NCBI RefSeq assembly: GCF_000449425.2
Contig: NZ_AVHW01000045.1
Coordinates: forward strand, 1-64,000
Reading direction: 5' to 3'
DNA: 64,000 nt
From: Clostridioides difficile CD160
GTDB lineage: Bacteria > Bacillota > Clostridia > Peptostreptococcales > Peptostreptococcaceae
Below are positions 28,611-36,593 of the stretch, piece by piece. Positions within the stretch are counted from its first letter, which is position 1, and each line of letters begins with the position of its first letter. A program made the translations under genes and the position numbers. Under the pieces are notes generated by a model that was not told where the DNA came from, searched no databases, and saw only the letters and a program-made list of their open reading frames with translations.

Positions 28611-29450
28611 TTGAGAAAAATAAAGTCTGAACAAATTATTGAACATGTAAAAAAACTTTGTATAGAAGCAAGTTTATATTTAGGAGAAGATGTTTTAAGC
28701 TGTATAAAAGAAAGAGCTAAAAGTGAAAAGAGTGAAGTTGGAAAAAATATATTAAATATATTAGTTGAAAATGCTGAAATAGCAAAAGAAAAAAATATAC
28801 CAATATGCCAAGATACTGGTATGGCTGTATTTTTTGTTGAATTAGGACAAGAGGTTGTAATTGAAGGTGATACGCTTACTGATGCTATAAATGAGGGAGT
28901 AAGACAGGGATATGAAGAAGGGTACCTAAGAAAATCTGTTGTAAGCCCAATTAGCAGAGTGAACACAAAAGATAATACACCAGCTATTATTCATTATGAG
29001 ATGGTGAAAGGTGATAAAGTTAAAATAGAATTTGCAGCCAAGGGATTTGGAAGCGAAAATATGAGTAAGATGAAAATGTTAAAACCATCAGATGGTCTGG
29101 AAGGAATTAAAAAATTTATAATAGATACAGTTTCAGAAGCTGGACCTAACCCATGTCCTCCTATGGTAATAGGAGTTGGTATAGGTGGAACTGTGGATAA
29201 ATGTGCTCAAATAGCTAAAAAAGCACTTTTTAGAGAATTAGGAGAATTTAATAAAGATGAAAATATAGCTAAACTTGAAAGTGAATTATTAGCATCTATT
29301 AATAAGCTTGGAATAGGACCTCAAGGTTTGGGAGGTACTACAACAGCTTTAGGTCTAAATATAGAGACTTTTCCTACACATATAGCAGGTCTTCCTGTTG
29401 TTGTAAACATAAACTGCCATGCATCAAGACATAAAAAGGTAGTAATTTAG
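28611..29450 (+). CDS. fumA: Fumarate hydratase class I, alpha subunit
   Basis: A 279-residue iron-sulfur subunit that, with the next gene, interconverts fumarate and malate. Conserved cluster cysteines are Cys66 (CQDTG), Cys182 (NPCPPMVIG) and Cys198 (VDKCAQ); GGTTTALGL and CHASRH near the end are also typical. The start is TTG at 28611, fixed by GGAGGG at 28597-28602. It is followed by the beta subunit after 12 bases and then malic enzyme, forming a fumarate-to-pyruvate route. Class I fumarase or tartrate dehydratase are the two options for this pair; the malic enzyme beside it favours fumarase. Confidence 0.93.
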   Translation: MRKIKSEQIIEHVKKLCIEASLYLGEDVLSCIKERAKSEKSEVGKNILNILVENAEIAKEKNIPICQDTGMAVFFVELGQEVVIEGDTLTDAINEGVRQGYEEGYLRKSVVSPISRVNTKDNTPAIIHYEMVKGDKVKIEFAAKGFGSENMSKMKMLKPSDGLEGIKKFIIDTVSEAGPNPCPPMVIGVGIGGTVDKCAQIAKKALFRELGEFNKDENIAKLESELLASINKLGIGPQGLGGTTTALGLNIETFPTHIAGLPVVVNINCHASRHKKVVI

Positions 29451-29462
29451 GAGGAAAATAAA

Positions 29463-30011
29463 ATGATAAAGATAACTACGCCTGTAAGTGAAATTGATAT
29501 AGCTAAATTAAATTGTGGAGATACAATTAGTTTGAGTGGTATACTTTATACAGCAAGAGATGCTGCTCATAAAAGATTGATAGAGTGTATAAATAAAGGA
29601 GAGGAATTACCATTTGATGTATATGGTCAAGGAATATATTATGTAGGTCCTACTCCTACAAAGCCAGGCGAAATTATAGGTGCTGCTGGTCCAACAACAA
29701 GTTATAGAATGGATGATTTAACTATACCTCTTTTAGAAAGAGGTCTTAGATTGATGATAGGCAAAGGAAAAAGAAGCGATGAAGTTATAGAAGGTATGCA
29801 AAAATATGGAGCAGTCTACCTTGCTGCGATAGGTGGAGCTGGAGCATATATTTCAAATTCAATAAAATCATGTGAAATTATTGCATATGAAGATTTAGGA
29901 GCTGAAGCTATAAGAAAGATTGTAGTAGAAGACCTTAAACTTACAGTAGCTATAGATAGCTATGGGAATAATATATATGAGCAAGGTCGAGCACTTTATG
30001 AATGTAAATAA
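29463..30011 (+). CDS. fumB: Fumarate hydratase class I, beta subunit
   Basis: A 182-residue swivel-like C-terminal subunit of two-part class I hydro-lyases. Typical stretches are LSGILYTARDAAHKRL, GQGIYYVGPTPTKPGE, GPTTSYRMD and AAIGGAGAY. It starts at ATG 29463 behind AGGAGGAAAATAAA, 12 bases after the alpha-subunit gene, and completes the active site with it. A 66-bp gap leads to the malic enzyme gene, which has its own strong RBS and is probably co-transcribed. Confidence 0.93.
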   Translation: MIKITTPVSEIDIAKLNCGDTISLSGILYTARDAAHKRLIECINKGEELPFDVYGQGIYYVGPTPTKPGEIIGAAGPTTSYRMDDLTIPLLERGLRLMIGKGKRSDEVIEGMQKYGAVYLAAIGGAGAYISNSIKSCEIIAYEDLGAEAIRKIVVEDLKLTVAIDSYGNNIYEQGRALYECK

Positions 30012-30077
30012 AGTTTAGAAATTTATATGAATATCAAAATTTAAAAACAGTTGTATATATTTTAAGGAGGAAAATTG

Positions 30078-31259
30078 ATGTATAAGGATTATGCAAAATT
30101 GGCATTAGAAATGCATGAAATTAATAAAGGAAAAGTAAGTGTAGAAAGTAAGGTAGAAATTAAAACTAAGGACGATTTATCAACAGCATATACGCCAGGT
30201 GTTGCAGAACCTTGTTTAAAAATACATGAAAGTCAAGATGATGTTTATAGATATACTTCTAAAGGCAATCTAGTAGCAGTAGTTAGCGATGGAAGTGCTG
30301 TGCTTGGATTGGGTAATATTGGTGCTGAAGCATCTATACCTGTTATGGAAGGTAAGGCTATATTATTTAAACAATTTGCAAATGTAGATGCTTTTCCAAT
30401 TTGTTTAAAGACTAATGATGTAGATGAGATAGTTAAATCTGTTGAACTGATGGAACCAGTATTTGGAGGAATAAATTTGGAAGACATATCTTCTCCAAGA
30501 TGTTTTGAGATAGAAGAGAGACTAAAAAAGTCTTTAGGTATACCTGTTTTTCATGATGACCAACATGGAACAGCGATAATAGTTGCAGCAGCTATAATAA
30601 ATTCAATAAAGTTAATTAAAAACAAAAAAATGGAAGATTTAGAAATAGTTATAAATGGAGCAGGAGCTGCTGGTATAGCTATAGCAAAGATATTACTTAA
30701 TATGAATGTTAAGAATATAATATTATGTGATAGAAGTGGTGCATTAGAAGCTAGTATAGAAAATCTAAATTATGTTCAAAAAGAAATGCTAGAAGTAACA
30801 AATATAAGAAATGAAAAAGGTTCTTTAAAAGATATTATAAAAGGAAAAGATGTATTTATAGGTGTTTCAGGTCCAGGAGCTGTTACAAAGGAAATGGTTG
30901 AAAGTATGTCTGAAAAGCCAATAATATTAGCAATGGCAAATCCTACTCCAGAGATAATGCCAGAGGAAGCAAAATTAGGTGGAGCGTTCATAATGGGAAC
31001 TGGTCGTTCAGATTTTCCTAATCAAGTAAATAATGTATTGGCATTCCCTGGAATATTTAGAGGTGCACTTGATGTTAAGGCTAAAGAAATTAATGAAGAA
31101 ATGAAGATAGCTGCTGCATATGCAATTGCCAATACTATAAGTGATGAGGAAATATGTCCAGAGTACATATTACCAGATGTATTTAATAAAAATGTTGTAA
31201 AAAATGTTGCTGAGGCAGTTAAAGAAGCAGCTATAAAAACTAAAGTAAATAGAATATAA
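30078..31259 (+). CDS. NAD-dependent malic enzyme
   Basis: A 393-residue oxidoreductase that decarboxylates malate to pyruvate. The N-terminal malic domain contains TAYTPGVAEPC and the metal/substrate residues in FGGINLEDISSPRCFEIE and PVFHDDQHGTA; the NAD domain has NGAGAAGIAIAK, and the Asp at the end of strand two (IILCDRSG) favours NAD over NADP. The short bacterial form has no phosphotransacetylase extension. TTG at 30075 is in frame, but AAGGAGG at 30064-30070 fits ATG 30078. With fumAB it converts fumarate to pyruvate. Confidence 0.94.
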   Translation: MYKDYAKLALEMHEINKGKVSVESKVEIKTKDDLSTAYTPGVAEPCLKIHESQDDVYRYTSKGNLVAVVSDGSAVLGLGNIGAEASIPVMEGKAILFKQFANVDAFPICLKTNDVDEIVKSVELMEPVFGGINLEDISSPRCFEIEERLKKSLGIPVFHDDQHGTAIIVAAAIINSIKLIKNKKMEDLEIVINGAGAAGIAIAKILLNMNVKNIILCDRSGALEASIENLNYVQKEMLEVTNIRNEKGSLKDIIKGKDVFIGVSGPGAVTKEMVESMSEKPIILAMANPTPEIMPEEAKLGGAFIMGTGRSDFPNQVNNVLAFPGIFRGALDVKAKEINEEMKIAAAYAIANTISDEEICPEYILPDVFNKNVVKNVAEAVKEAAIKTKVNRI

Positions 31260-31310
31260 TCTTTTTATAAACTTTATATATGATTTGTCTTATTTTTAAA
31301 AATATTTATA

Positions 31311-31354
31311 AATGCTCGTATATCCTTATTTTATTGGATATATGGGCATTTTTA
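31311..31354 (+). terminator. Terminator of the fumAB-malic enzyme operon
   Basis: AATGCTCGTATATCC pairs with GGATATATGGGCATT (two non-Watson-Crick positions), followed by TTTTT. Confidence 0.8.
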
Positions 31355-31416
31355 CTATCTAATGATACTCATTATATTTTGTCGTGTTGATTTTTATTAT
31401 TGTGCTTATATGTGAG

Positions 31417-31425
31417 TGATATAAT
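31417..31425 (+). promoter_or_regulatory. Extended -10 promoter of the GNAT gene
   Basis: TGATATAAT (TGn plus TATAAT), 49 bases before the ATG at 31475. Confidence 0.5.
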
Positions 31426-31474
31426 ACGGGTATGATAAAGTGAAAAATTTAAATTTGTGGAGGTGCAATAAATA

Positions 31475-31855
31475 ATGGAATATAAAGTTAATGACCAAGA
31501 ACTTAATGTATCAATATTTATACCATTCGTTAACAGAATATGGCCAGGTGATTATGATATGGATAAAACACAGACAGCATTATCGAAAACATTGAATATA
31601 ACTGCTTATGATGATAAAGTGCTTGTGGGCTGCCTACGAATTCTTTCAGATGGCTATTATTTTGGAACAATTACAGAATTACTTGTTCTTCCAGAGTATC
31701 AGAAAAAAGGTATTGGCAGTAGACTTCTACAGCTTGCCAAAGAAAATACACCAACCATGCTGTACTTTGGTGCACAACCAGGAGTAGAAGAGTTCTATGA
31801 AAAAAACGGATGCCAAAGGAGCTTACAATCCTACACAATAAAAAAGAAACGATAG
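31475..31855 (+). CDS. GNAT family N-acetyltransferase
   Basis: A 126-residue acetyltransferase. The acetyl-CoA-binding motif A is seen in LLVLPEYQKKGIGSRLL (Q/RxxGxG/A pattern), followed by motif B around FYEKNGC. The N-terminal strand region is short, as in small GNATs that modify small amines or protein N termini; no substrate can be assigned. GGAGGTGCAATAA precedes the ATG. A strong hairpin separates it from a convergent methyltransferase gene. Confidence 0.88.
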   Translation: MEYKVNDQELNVSIFIPFVNRIWPGDYDMDKTQTALSKTLNITAYDDKVLVGCLRILSDGYYFGTITELLVLPEYQKKGIGSRLLQLAKENTPTMLYFGAQPGVEEFYEKNGCQRSLQSYTIKKKR

Positions 31856-31890
31856 TTGGCAATTGAATTAGTCTTGATATGATGATACAA

Positions 31891-31936
31891 GATAAGGGAG
31901 ATTACACAGCTCATCTGTGTATCTCTCTATCTTTAT
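31891..31936. terminator. Bidirectional terminator between GNAT and methyltransferase genes
   Basis: GATAAGGGAGATTACACAG pairs with CTGTGTATCTCTCTATC around a short loop, with T-rich or A-rich flanks usable from both strands. Confidence 0.75.
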
Positions 31937-31957
31937 TAACACAAGTTATGATATTTA

Positions 31958-32737
31958 CTATATACTTTTTCTTCCCAATATAAAAACCCAATTTTGATTA
32001 AAACATATGCCCTTATCATTTTGAAAAGGATAAAAGCCAGTTTTTCTCTTACCATTTATATCTTCCTGCATACAAGTGATAATCTTTTCTTTTGCTGTTT
32101 CATTGGTAAAGGTTAAGTCTAGCCAAGCCATTAAATTTTGCTCGATTTTCTTTGAGTCACATTTTTCTATGTGTAAACCATAATTTTCAAATAGTTTTTG
32201 CATTTCATCTCTACTTAAGTTTTTTACATGAGATGGGTCACGCAAAGTTTCAAGTTTATCCTCTATACTTCTCAATGTTTCGTGAGGAGCTTCCATGTCA
32301 ATCATTATTAATTTACCATTAGGTTTTAATACTCTTACCATTTCTGAAAATGCAGTGCTTACGTTTGTGAAATGATGAAAAGCAAGACGAGAAAATACAA
32401 TATCAAAACTGTTATCTAAAAATGGAAGTTCCTCTGCACAACCTTTCATAAAAAACATATTATCTAAGTGATTTTTATCTGCTTCTTTCTTTCCAGCTTG
32501 TAGCATAGATATTGTTGCGTCTAAGCATACTACTGCTTGTACAAAAGGTGAGAAGAAACGCCCACAAATACAAGTTCCCGAAGCTACTTCTAAAATAGTA
32601 TCATGTTTATTGGGAGCTATATTGGACAGAGTATAATCTAAGTAATCTTGTTTTGAAAATTGTACAGTATCACTTTCAAAATTAGGGGCTTGTACATCGA
32701 AAGACTGATTAAGTATTTCTAAATTTGATGGTTTCAT
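31958..32737 (-). CDS. Class I SAM-dependent methyltransferase
   Basis: A 259-residue methyltransferase. Motif I is ILEVASGTCICGRFF, a variant of the glycine-rich SAM loop; motif II acidic residue lies in VVCLDAT; later motifs are SFDIVFSRLAFHHF and VLKPNGKLIMID. This is the UbiE/MenG-like Methyltransf_11 group, but quinone methylation is not implied since no quinone genes are near. The start follows AAAGGAACAGC on the minus strand. Its 5' end faces the AraC gene across 294 bp, so the AraC protein may control it. Confidence 0.9.
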   Translation of the reverse strand: MKPSNLEILNQSFDVQAPNFESDTVQFSKQDYLDYTLSNIAPNKHDTILEVASGTCICGRFFSPFVQAVVCLDATISMLQAGKKEADKNHLDNMFFMKGCAEELPFLDNSFDIVFSRLAFHHFTNVSTAFSEMVRVLKPNGKLIMIDMEAPHETLRSIEDKLETLRDPSHVKNLSRDEMQKLFENYGLHIEKCDSKKIEQNLMAWLDLTFTNETAKEKIITCMQEDINGKRKTGFYPFQNDKGICFNQNWVFILGRKSI

Positions 32738-32925
32738 AGTGCTGTTCCTTTCTTATTTTCAATGTTAGTTTCCTCCTTATTTTATCTCTTTTAAATTTTT
32801 TACAGACTATAATTTGTGTTCTTATTGATATTTGTTGACTGATAATGTAGTGTGTAAGAGAATAAATCTGTATCTATTTACATGTCTCCATATGGGAAAA
32901 TCATAGTCATATCTTCATTGTTATA

Positions 32926-32954
32926 TTGACTTTTATCATTGTTCATATTATGAT
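32926..32954 (+). promoter_or_regulatory. Sigma-A promoter of the AraC-type gene
   Basis: TTGACT at 32926-32931 and TATGAT at 32949-32954 with a 17-bp spacer. TTTATCACGATAAA, a 6+6 palindrome at 32955-32968, covers the expected start of transcription and may be an operator. Confidence 0.65.
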
Positions 32955-33031
32955 TTTATCACGATAAACTTCAAAAAAATATTAAAAAAACACCAATTAT
33001 TATCACAATATTACCAAAGGAGAGATGAACA

Positions 33032-33916
33032 TTGGATTTAGAAAAAGAAAAATACATCAATTCCATAAATCTGAATATAAATACTGATTTTCCTTATCTT
33101 GCTCTTGATGTAGTCAATGACAAATCTTATCCGAAAAATCTCGGTTTTCAAGTCATGCATTGGCATGATGATTTACAATTTATATATGTACTGAGTGGAG
33201 CAATCGAAGTTACGACTCTTGATGACATTGTTCAAGTTAAAACAGGAGAAGGAATCTTCATCAACAAAAATGTTATACATCATGTAAAACGTATTGAAGA
33301 TTGTCATTATAATAGTTTTATTTTTCCAAACTATTTTTTAGAATTTTATGCTGGAGTTTATGTAAAATCATTTGTTGATAGTGTGGTAGAGAACGAACAA
33401 TTTACTTTCTATCACTTTATACAGGGGAGTGTTTGGCATGACGAAATATTGTCTGTTTTGAGTCAATTAGCAGATATAGAAAATAATAAAACAGAATTTT
33501 ATATATATGAGGTACTAGTTTGCCTTTCTTCTCTTTGGCTTACAATGATAAAGAATATTAATTTCCCAAAAAGAAAACAAAAAAATATAGTGAATATCCG
33601 TATACAAAAAATACTTCGATATATTGAAGAAAATTACTCAGAAAATTTAACTTTAGAGGATTTAGCAAAGAGTGCAAATATTAGTAAATCAGAATGTTCA
33701 AGATGTTTTAAATCCAGTTTAAATACTACACCATATAAATATCTAAATGAAATTCGTTTATTAAAAGCAACACAACTGCTGAAACATACAAATGAACCTA
33801 TTGGTAATATAGCTGTAACTATTGGGTTTAACCAAATGAGCCATTTTGGTAAATGCTTTAAAGAAAAAACAGGATATTCTCCAAAAGAATATAGAGATAT
33901 GGAAAACTTGAAATGA
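33032..33916 (+). CDS. AraC family transcriptional regulator with cupin domain
   Basis: A 294-residue regulator. The N-terminal half is a cupin-like sensor (HWHDDLQFIYVLSGAIEV, then GEGIFINKNVIHHV); the C-terminal hundred residues hold the two helix-turn-helix motifs of AraC proteins (LTLEDLAKSANISKSECSRC and GNIAVTIGFNQMSHFGKCF). The start is TTG 33032, placed by AAAGGAGAG at 33016-33024; an ATG at 33025 is out of frame and soon stops. It is divergent from the methyltransferase and upstream of a zinc-ribbon gene, either of which could be its target. Confidence 0.92.
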   Translation: MDLEKEKYINSINLNINTDFPYLALDVVNDKSYPKNLGFQVMHWHDDLQFIYVLSGAIEVTTLDDIVQVKTGEGIFINKNVIHHVKRIEDCHYNSFIFPNYFLEFYAGVYVKSFVDSVVENEQFTFYHFIQGSVWHDEILSVLSQLADIENNKTEFYIYEVLVCLSSLWLTMIKNINFPKRKQKNIVNIRIQKILRYIEENYSENLTLEDLAKSANISKSECSRCFKSSLNTTPYKYLNEIRLLKATQLLKHTNEPIGNIAVTIGFNQMSHFGKCFKEKTGYSPKEYRDMENLK

Positions 33917-33956
33917 GTTTTTTATATGGAATAATTTTATTAGTTTTTTTATTTTT

Positions 33957-33980
33957 AATATGACATAATAATGTCATATT
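33957..33980. promoter_or_regulatory. Perfect inverted repeat upstream of the zinc-ribbon gene
   Basis: AATATGACAT and ATGTCATATT are perfect complements separated by AATA. The repeat ends five bases before an extended -10 (TGATATAAT, 33986-33994), so it covers the -35 position. No T-run follows, so an operator fits better than a terminator. Confidence 0.55.
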
Positions 33981-33985
33981 AGTCT

Positions 33986-33994
33986 TGATATAAT
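33986..33994 (+). promoter_or_regulatory. Extended -10 promoter of the zinc-ribbon gene
   Basis: TGATATAAT, 46 bases before the ATG at 34041, just downstream of the 33957 inverted repeat. Confidence 0.55.
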
Positions 33995-34040
33995 TTGAAT
34001 ATGGTTAAGAGCCAAAGAAAAATATAAGGAGTGATTTAAA

Positions 34041-34304
34041 ATGGAAGAAACTAAATTTTGCCAATGTTGTGCTATGCCAATGGGACAAACTGATGAATTA
34101 TATGGGACAAATAAAGATGGAAGTAAAAGTACTGATTACTGTAGCTATTGTTTTAAAGATGGTGAATTTATAGCAGATATAAGTATGAAAGAGATGATAG
34201 AGGTTTGTATACCTCCTATGCTTGAAAGTAATAAAGGCATGACTGAAGATGAAGCAAGAACAATGATGAATAGTTTCTTTCCAACATTAAAACGTTGGAA
34301 GTAA
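34041..34304 (+). CDS. Small zinc-ribbon protein
   Basis: An 87-residue protein. The N-terminal half has CQCCAMPM and DYCSYCF, four or five cysteines arranged to bind one zinc, followed by conserved GEFIADISMKEMIE. It matches the 'putative zinc ribbon' family (Zn_ribbon_2) that is frequently found beside, or fused to, AraC-type effector-binding domains; here an AraC gene lies just upstream. Its function is unknown. AAGGAGTGATTTAAA precedes the ATG, and the promoter region carries a perfect inverted repeat. Confidence 0.85.
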   Translation: MEETKFCQCCAMPMGQTDELYGTNKDGSKSTDYCSYCFKDGEFIADISMKEMIEVCIPPMLESNKGMTEDEARTMMNSFFPTLKRWK

Positions 34305-34449
34305 ATTTATACAAAATTCGTAGATAGCATAAAATTTATAAAAATTAATAATAAATATATTGATTCTGAATGCTGATTAGATTTATTTAAATAATGTATT
34401 AGGTCAGTTTACAAGGAAGTGTATGCAGAAGAATATAAAATATGATATT

Positions 34450-34489
34450 AACAACAAGTGGTATGCCTCATGGCATACCACTTGTTGTT
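34450..34489. repeat. Perfect 18-bp hairpin with 4-base loop
   Basis: Arms at 34450-34467 and 34472-34489 are perfect complements, joined by TCAT; GGTATGCC faces GGCATACC. No T-run follows on the plus strand, so it is not a typical terminator. It lies in the 409-bp gap between the zinc-ribbon gene and the convergent cvfB gene. The rest of that gap holds one bidirectional terminator and no visible gene. Confidence 0.75.
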
Positions 34490-34640
34490 GGCTGAGAGTT
34501 CAGTTCTTATTGTATGGTTAAATCTACATTATCCTCAAACGGCAAAGCTTAAAATATGTCCTTTCTACGCTATTTATCTATCCATGTCTTTTTTATCTCA
34601 AGATTTATCTGATTAAGAATCTTTAGCCAATTATCAGATT

Positions 34641-34693
34641 AAAAAAGAAGTAAATATGAAATAGAAAATATCTTTCATTTTTACTTCTTTTTT
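34641..34693 (-). terminator. Terminator of the cvfB-like gene
   Basis: AAAAAAGAAGTAAA pairs with TTTACTTCTTTTTT, with further partial pairing (TATGAAA/TTTCAT) inside. The A- and T-runs at the ends allow function on both strands. Confidence 0.75.
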
Positions 34694-34713
34694 TACAGTA
34701 TAAAATTTTTATT

Positions 34714-35556
34714 CTACTTTAGATAAGTTCCTTCTTCATCTTGATAAATTAATCCTTTTTTCATAAGCACTCCAAGAGCACGTTTAAAATTTTTCTTGCT
34801 TGAATTAAATAATATAGAAATATCTTTAGGGTCAGACTTATCATTAAATCTCATATATCCATCAGAGCCTTCTAAATAACTTAAAATTTTATTTTCTAAA
34901 GTATCAAGTTCATCTTTTCTATTTCCTCTAGGAGAAAGTCCTAGTTTTCCATCTTCATATACCTTTATAACATGTAAATTTTCAAGAACATCGCCAGTTT
35001 TTAATTCAGTAAAGTATTCATTATGAAGTATTACACCAGCATATTTATTATCTACACATATCATGGCAGAATTATTAGTTTGGAATCCATATACAATTCC
35101 AGTTACAACATCTCCTACATTGTAAGTATGGTCTGTTGATAAATATGAATCTATATCTGTAGTAGCAGCAATTCTTTTACTTTTATCTAAATATATATAA
35201 AATAAATATTTTTCATCCCTAAATAATGGATAAGTCTTAGCTTTAAAAGGAACTAGTATATCCTTAGAAAGTCCCATATCTATGAAAGTTCCAATATCTG
35301 TATTGTCAACTACTTTCAAATGTGCTACATCTCCAACCTTAGCTAAAGGAGGTATTAAAGTAGCAGCAGTTCTATCATCAGAATCTTTAAATATGAAGAC
35401 ATCTACTTCATCACCTATATTTACTTCATTTTTTCCGATTAATCTATTATGAAGAAGTATATCGTCTTTTGTGTTATTAGTTTGTCCATCCAAAAAATAT
35501 CCAAACTCAGTTTTTCTTTTCACTGTAAGTTTATTAAAATCACCTATGTTTATCAA
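34714..35556 (-). CDS. cvfB: CvfB/YitL-type S1 RNA-binding protein
   Basis: A 280-residue RNA-binding protein with three S1-like units and a C-terminal winged helix (the segment ending KGLIYQDEEGTYLK). The N terminus (VKRKTEFGYFLDG..DDILLHNR) and the repeated VGDEVDVFIFKDSDDR pattern match the CvfB/YitL family. CvfB affects virulence-gene expression in Staphylococcus aureus; in other Firmicutes its targets are unknown. GAGAGGATG precedes the start on the minus strand. It is monocistronic with its own terminator. Confidence 0.88.
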   Translation of the reverse strand: MINIGDFNKLTVKRKTEFGYFLDGQTNNTKDDILLHNRLIGKNEVNIGDEVDVFIFKDSDDRTAATLIPPLAKVGDVAHLKVVDNTDIGTFIDMGLSKDILVPFKAKTYPLFRDEKYLFYIYLDKSKRIAATTDIDSYLSTDHTYNVGDVVTGIVYGFQTNNSAMICVDNKYAGVILHNEYFTELKTGDVLENLHVIKVYEDGKLGLSPRGNRKDELDTLENKILSYLEGSDGYMRFNDKSDPKDISILFNSSKKNFKRALGVLMKKGLIYQDEEGTYLK

Positions 35557-35772
35557 ATTAAAATCATCCTCTCATTTTATATTTATAATTTAGCCATAAT
35601 ATACTTATGTAGTAGTTTGTCACAGTATATGTATTAGTATTAGTGAAATTTGAAATAAATAATGTAGTTATTTATGCATTTTTCAATTCTCTAGCTTCCT
35701 ATATAGTATAAACTCCAATTTCTTTTTTGTCTTTAGATTTTACTAAAATTTTTACAAAATAAGTTAAAAGTA

Positions 35773-35801
35773 TTGAAATAAAATTTCTTTTAAAGTATAA
35801 T
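35773..35801 (+). promoter_or_regulatory. Sigma-A promoter of the GntR-nagA operon
   Basis: TTGAAA at 35773-35778 and perfect TATAAT at 35796-35801, 17-bp spacer. The first base of the first operator is the last base of the -10. Confidence 0.85.
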
Positions 35802-35830
35802 TGGTATATACCAAAATTGGTATATACCAT
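35801..35830. promoter_or_regulatory. Twin palindromic operators for the GntR/NagR-type regulator
   Basis: TTGGTATATACCAA (35801-35814) and TTGGTATATACCAT (35817-35830) share the 12-bp palindrome TGGTATATACCA and are spaced 16 bp centre to centre. They cover the start of transcription, a repressing position. Sites with TGGT..ACCA ends are typical of NagR/DasR-type HutC regulators. Confidence 0.85.
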
Positions 35831-35849
35831 ATCGAAAAGTGGTGATTAT

Positions 35850-36584
35850 ATGAAAATAGTAGATAAATCTAATAACATACCATTGCATACTCAATTAAGT
35901 TCAATAATAAGAGAAATGATAGAGACAGGTGAGCTTAAAGAAGGTGATGCAATAATGCCAGAGAGAGAACTTTGTAACATACAAAATGTAAGTCGTATGA
36001 CAGTAAATAAAACTATTGTTGGATTAGTTACAGAAGGTCTTCTTTATAGAGTACAAGGTAAAGGAACCTTTGTTGCAAAGCAAAAAAAGAAATACCAGTT
36101 TTCAAATGTAAAAGGTTTTACTGATGTTATGAAAGAAAAGGGAGTAAACATAAAAACGGATATATTATCCTTTGAGATGGAACTACCTGATGATTTAGTT
36201 AAAAGAAAGCTTGGAATAAATGACAACACCACAAATATATATAAGATTGTTAGACTTAGATATACTGATGGAGAGCCATTTGGATTGGAAATAGTATATT
36301 TATCAGAAGAAATGTGTAAAGGTCTTACAAAAGGGATATTAGATAATTCTTCATTATATGGAGTTTTAAATGAAAAGTATGGTTATAAGATACAAAAAGC
36401 TGAGCAAGTAATGGAGCCAATAATACTTTCAGATGAAGAAAGTAAGCTTCTAGAGACCGAAGAAGGTGCTTTAGCTCTTAAGCTCCATAGAAATTCTTAT
36501 AATAGAGAAGGTAATCCAATAGAATATACCATATCAATATTTAGGACAGATAAATATCAATATGAAATAGTATTGAGTGAGTAG
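35850..36584 (+). CDS. nagR: GntR/HutC family regulator of amino-sugar use (NagR-like)
   Basis: A 244-residue repressor. The N-terminal winged helix of GntR type (PLHTQLSSIIREMIETGELK, ERELCNIQNVSRMTVNKTI) is followed by a UTRA effector domain of the HutC subfamily. Position immediately before nagA and nagB indicates it senses glucosamine-6-P or N-acetylglucosamine-6-P, as YvoA/NagR does in Bacillus. A reading frame runs up to 35817 through the operators; GGTGAT at 35841 selects ATG 35850. Two TGGTATATACCA sites on its own promoter suggest autorepression of the operon. Confidence 0.88.
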   Translation: MKIVDKSNNIPLHTQLSSIIREMIETGELKEGDAIMPERELCNIQNVSRMTVNKTIVGLVTEGLLYRVQGKGTFVAKQKKKYQFSNVKGFTDVMKEKGVNIKTDILSFEMELPDDLVKRKLGINDNTTNIYKIVRLRYTDGEPFGLEIVYLSEEMCKGLTKGILDNSSLYGVLNEKYGYKIQKAEQVMEPIILSDEESKLLETEEGALALKLHRNSYNREGNPIEYTISIFRTDKYQYEIVLSE

Positions 36585-36593
36585 GTGAATAAT

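Noticed and set aside
28502-28966. Minus-strand ORF overlapping the start of fumA
   Set aside because: Hydrophobic antisense product with no start signal; fumA has an intact TTG start with GGAGGG.
33957-33980. Terminator for the AraC gene
   Set aside because: The inverted repeat is perfect but has no T-run and sits next to an extended -10, so an operator fits better.
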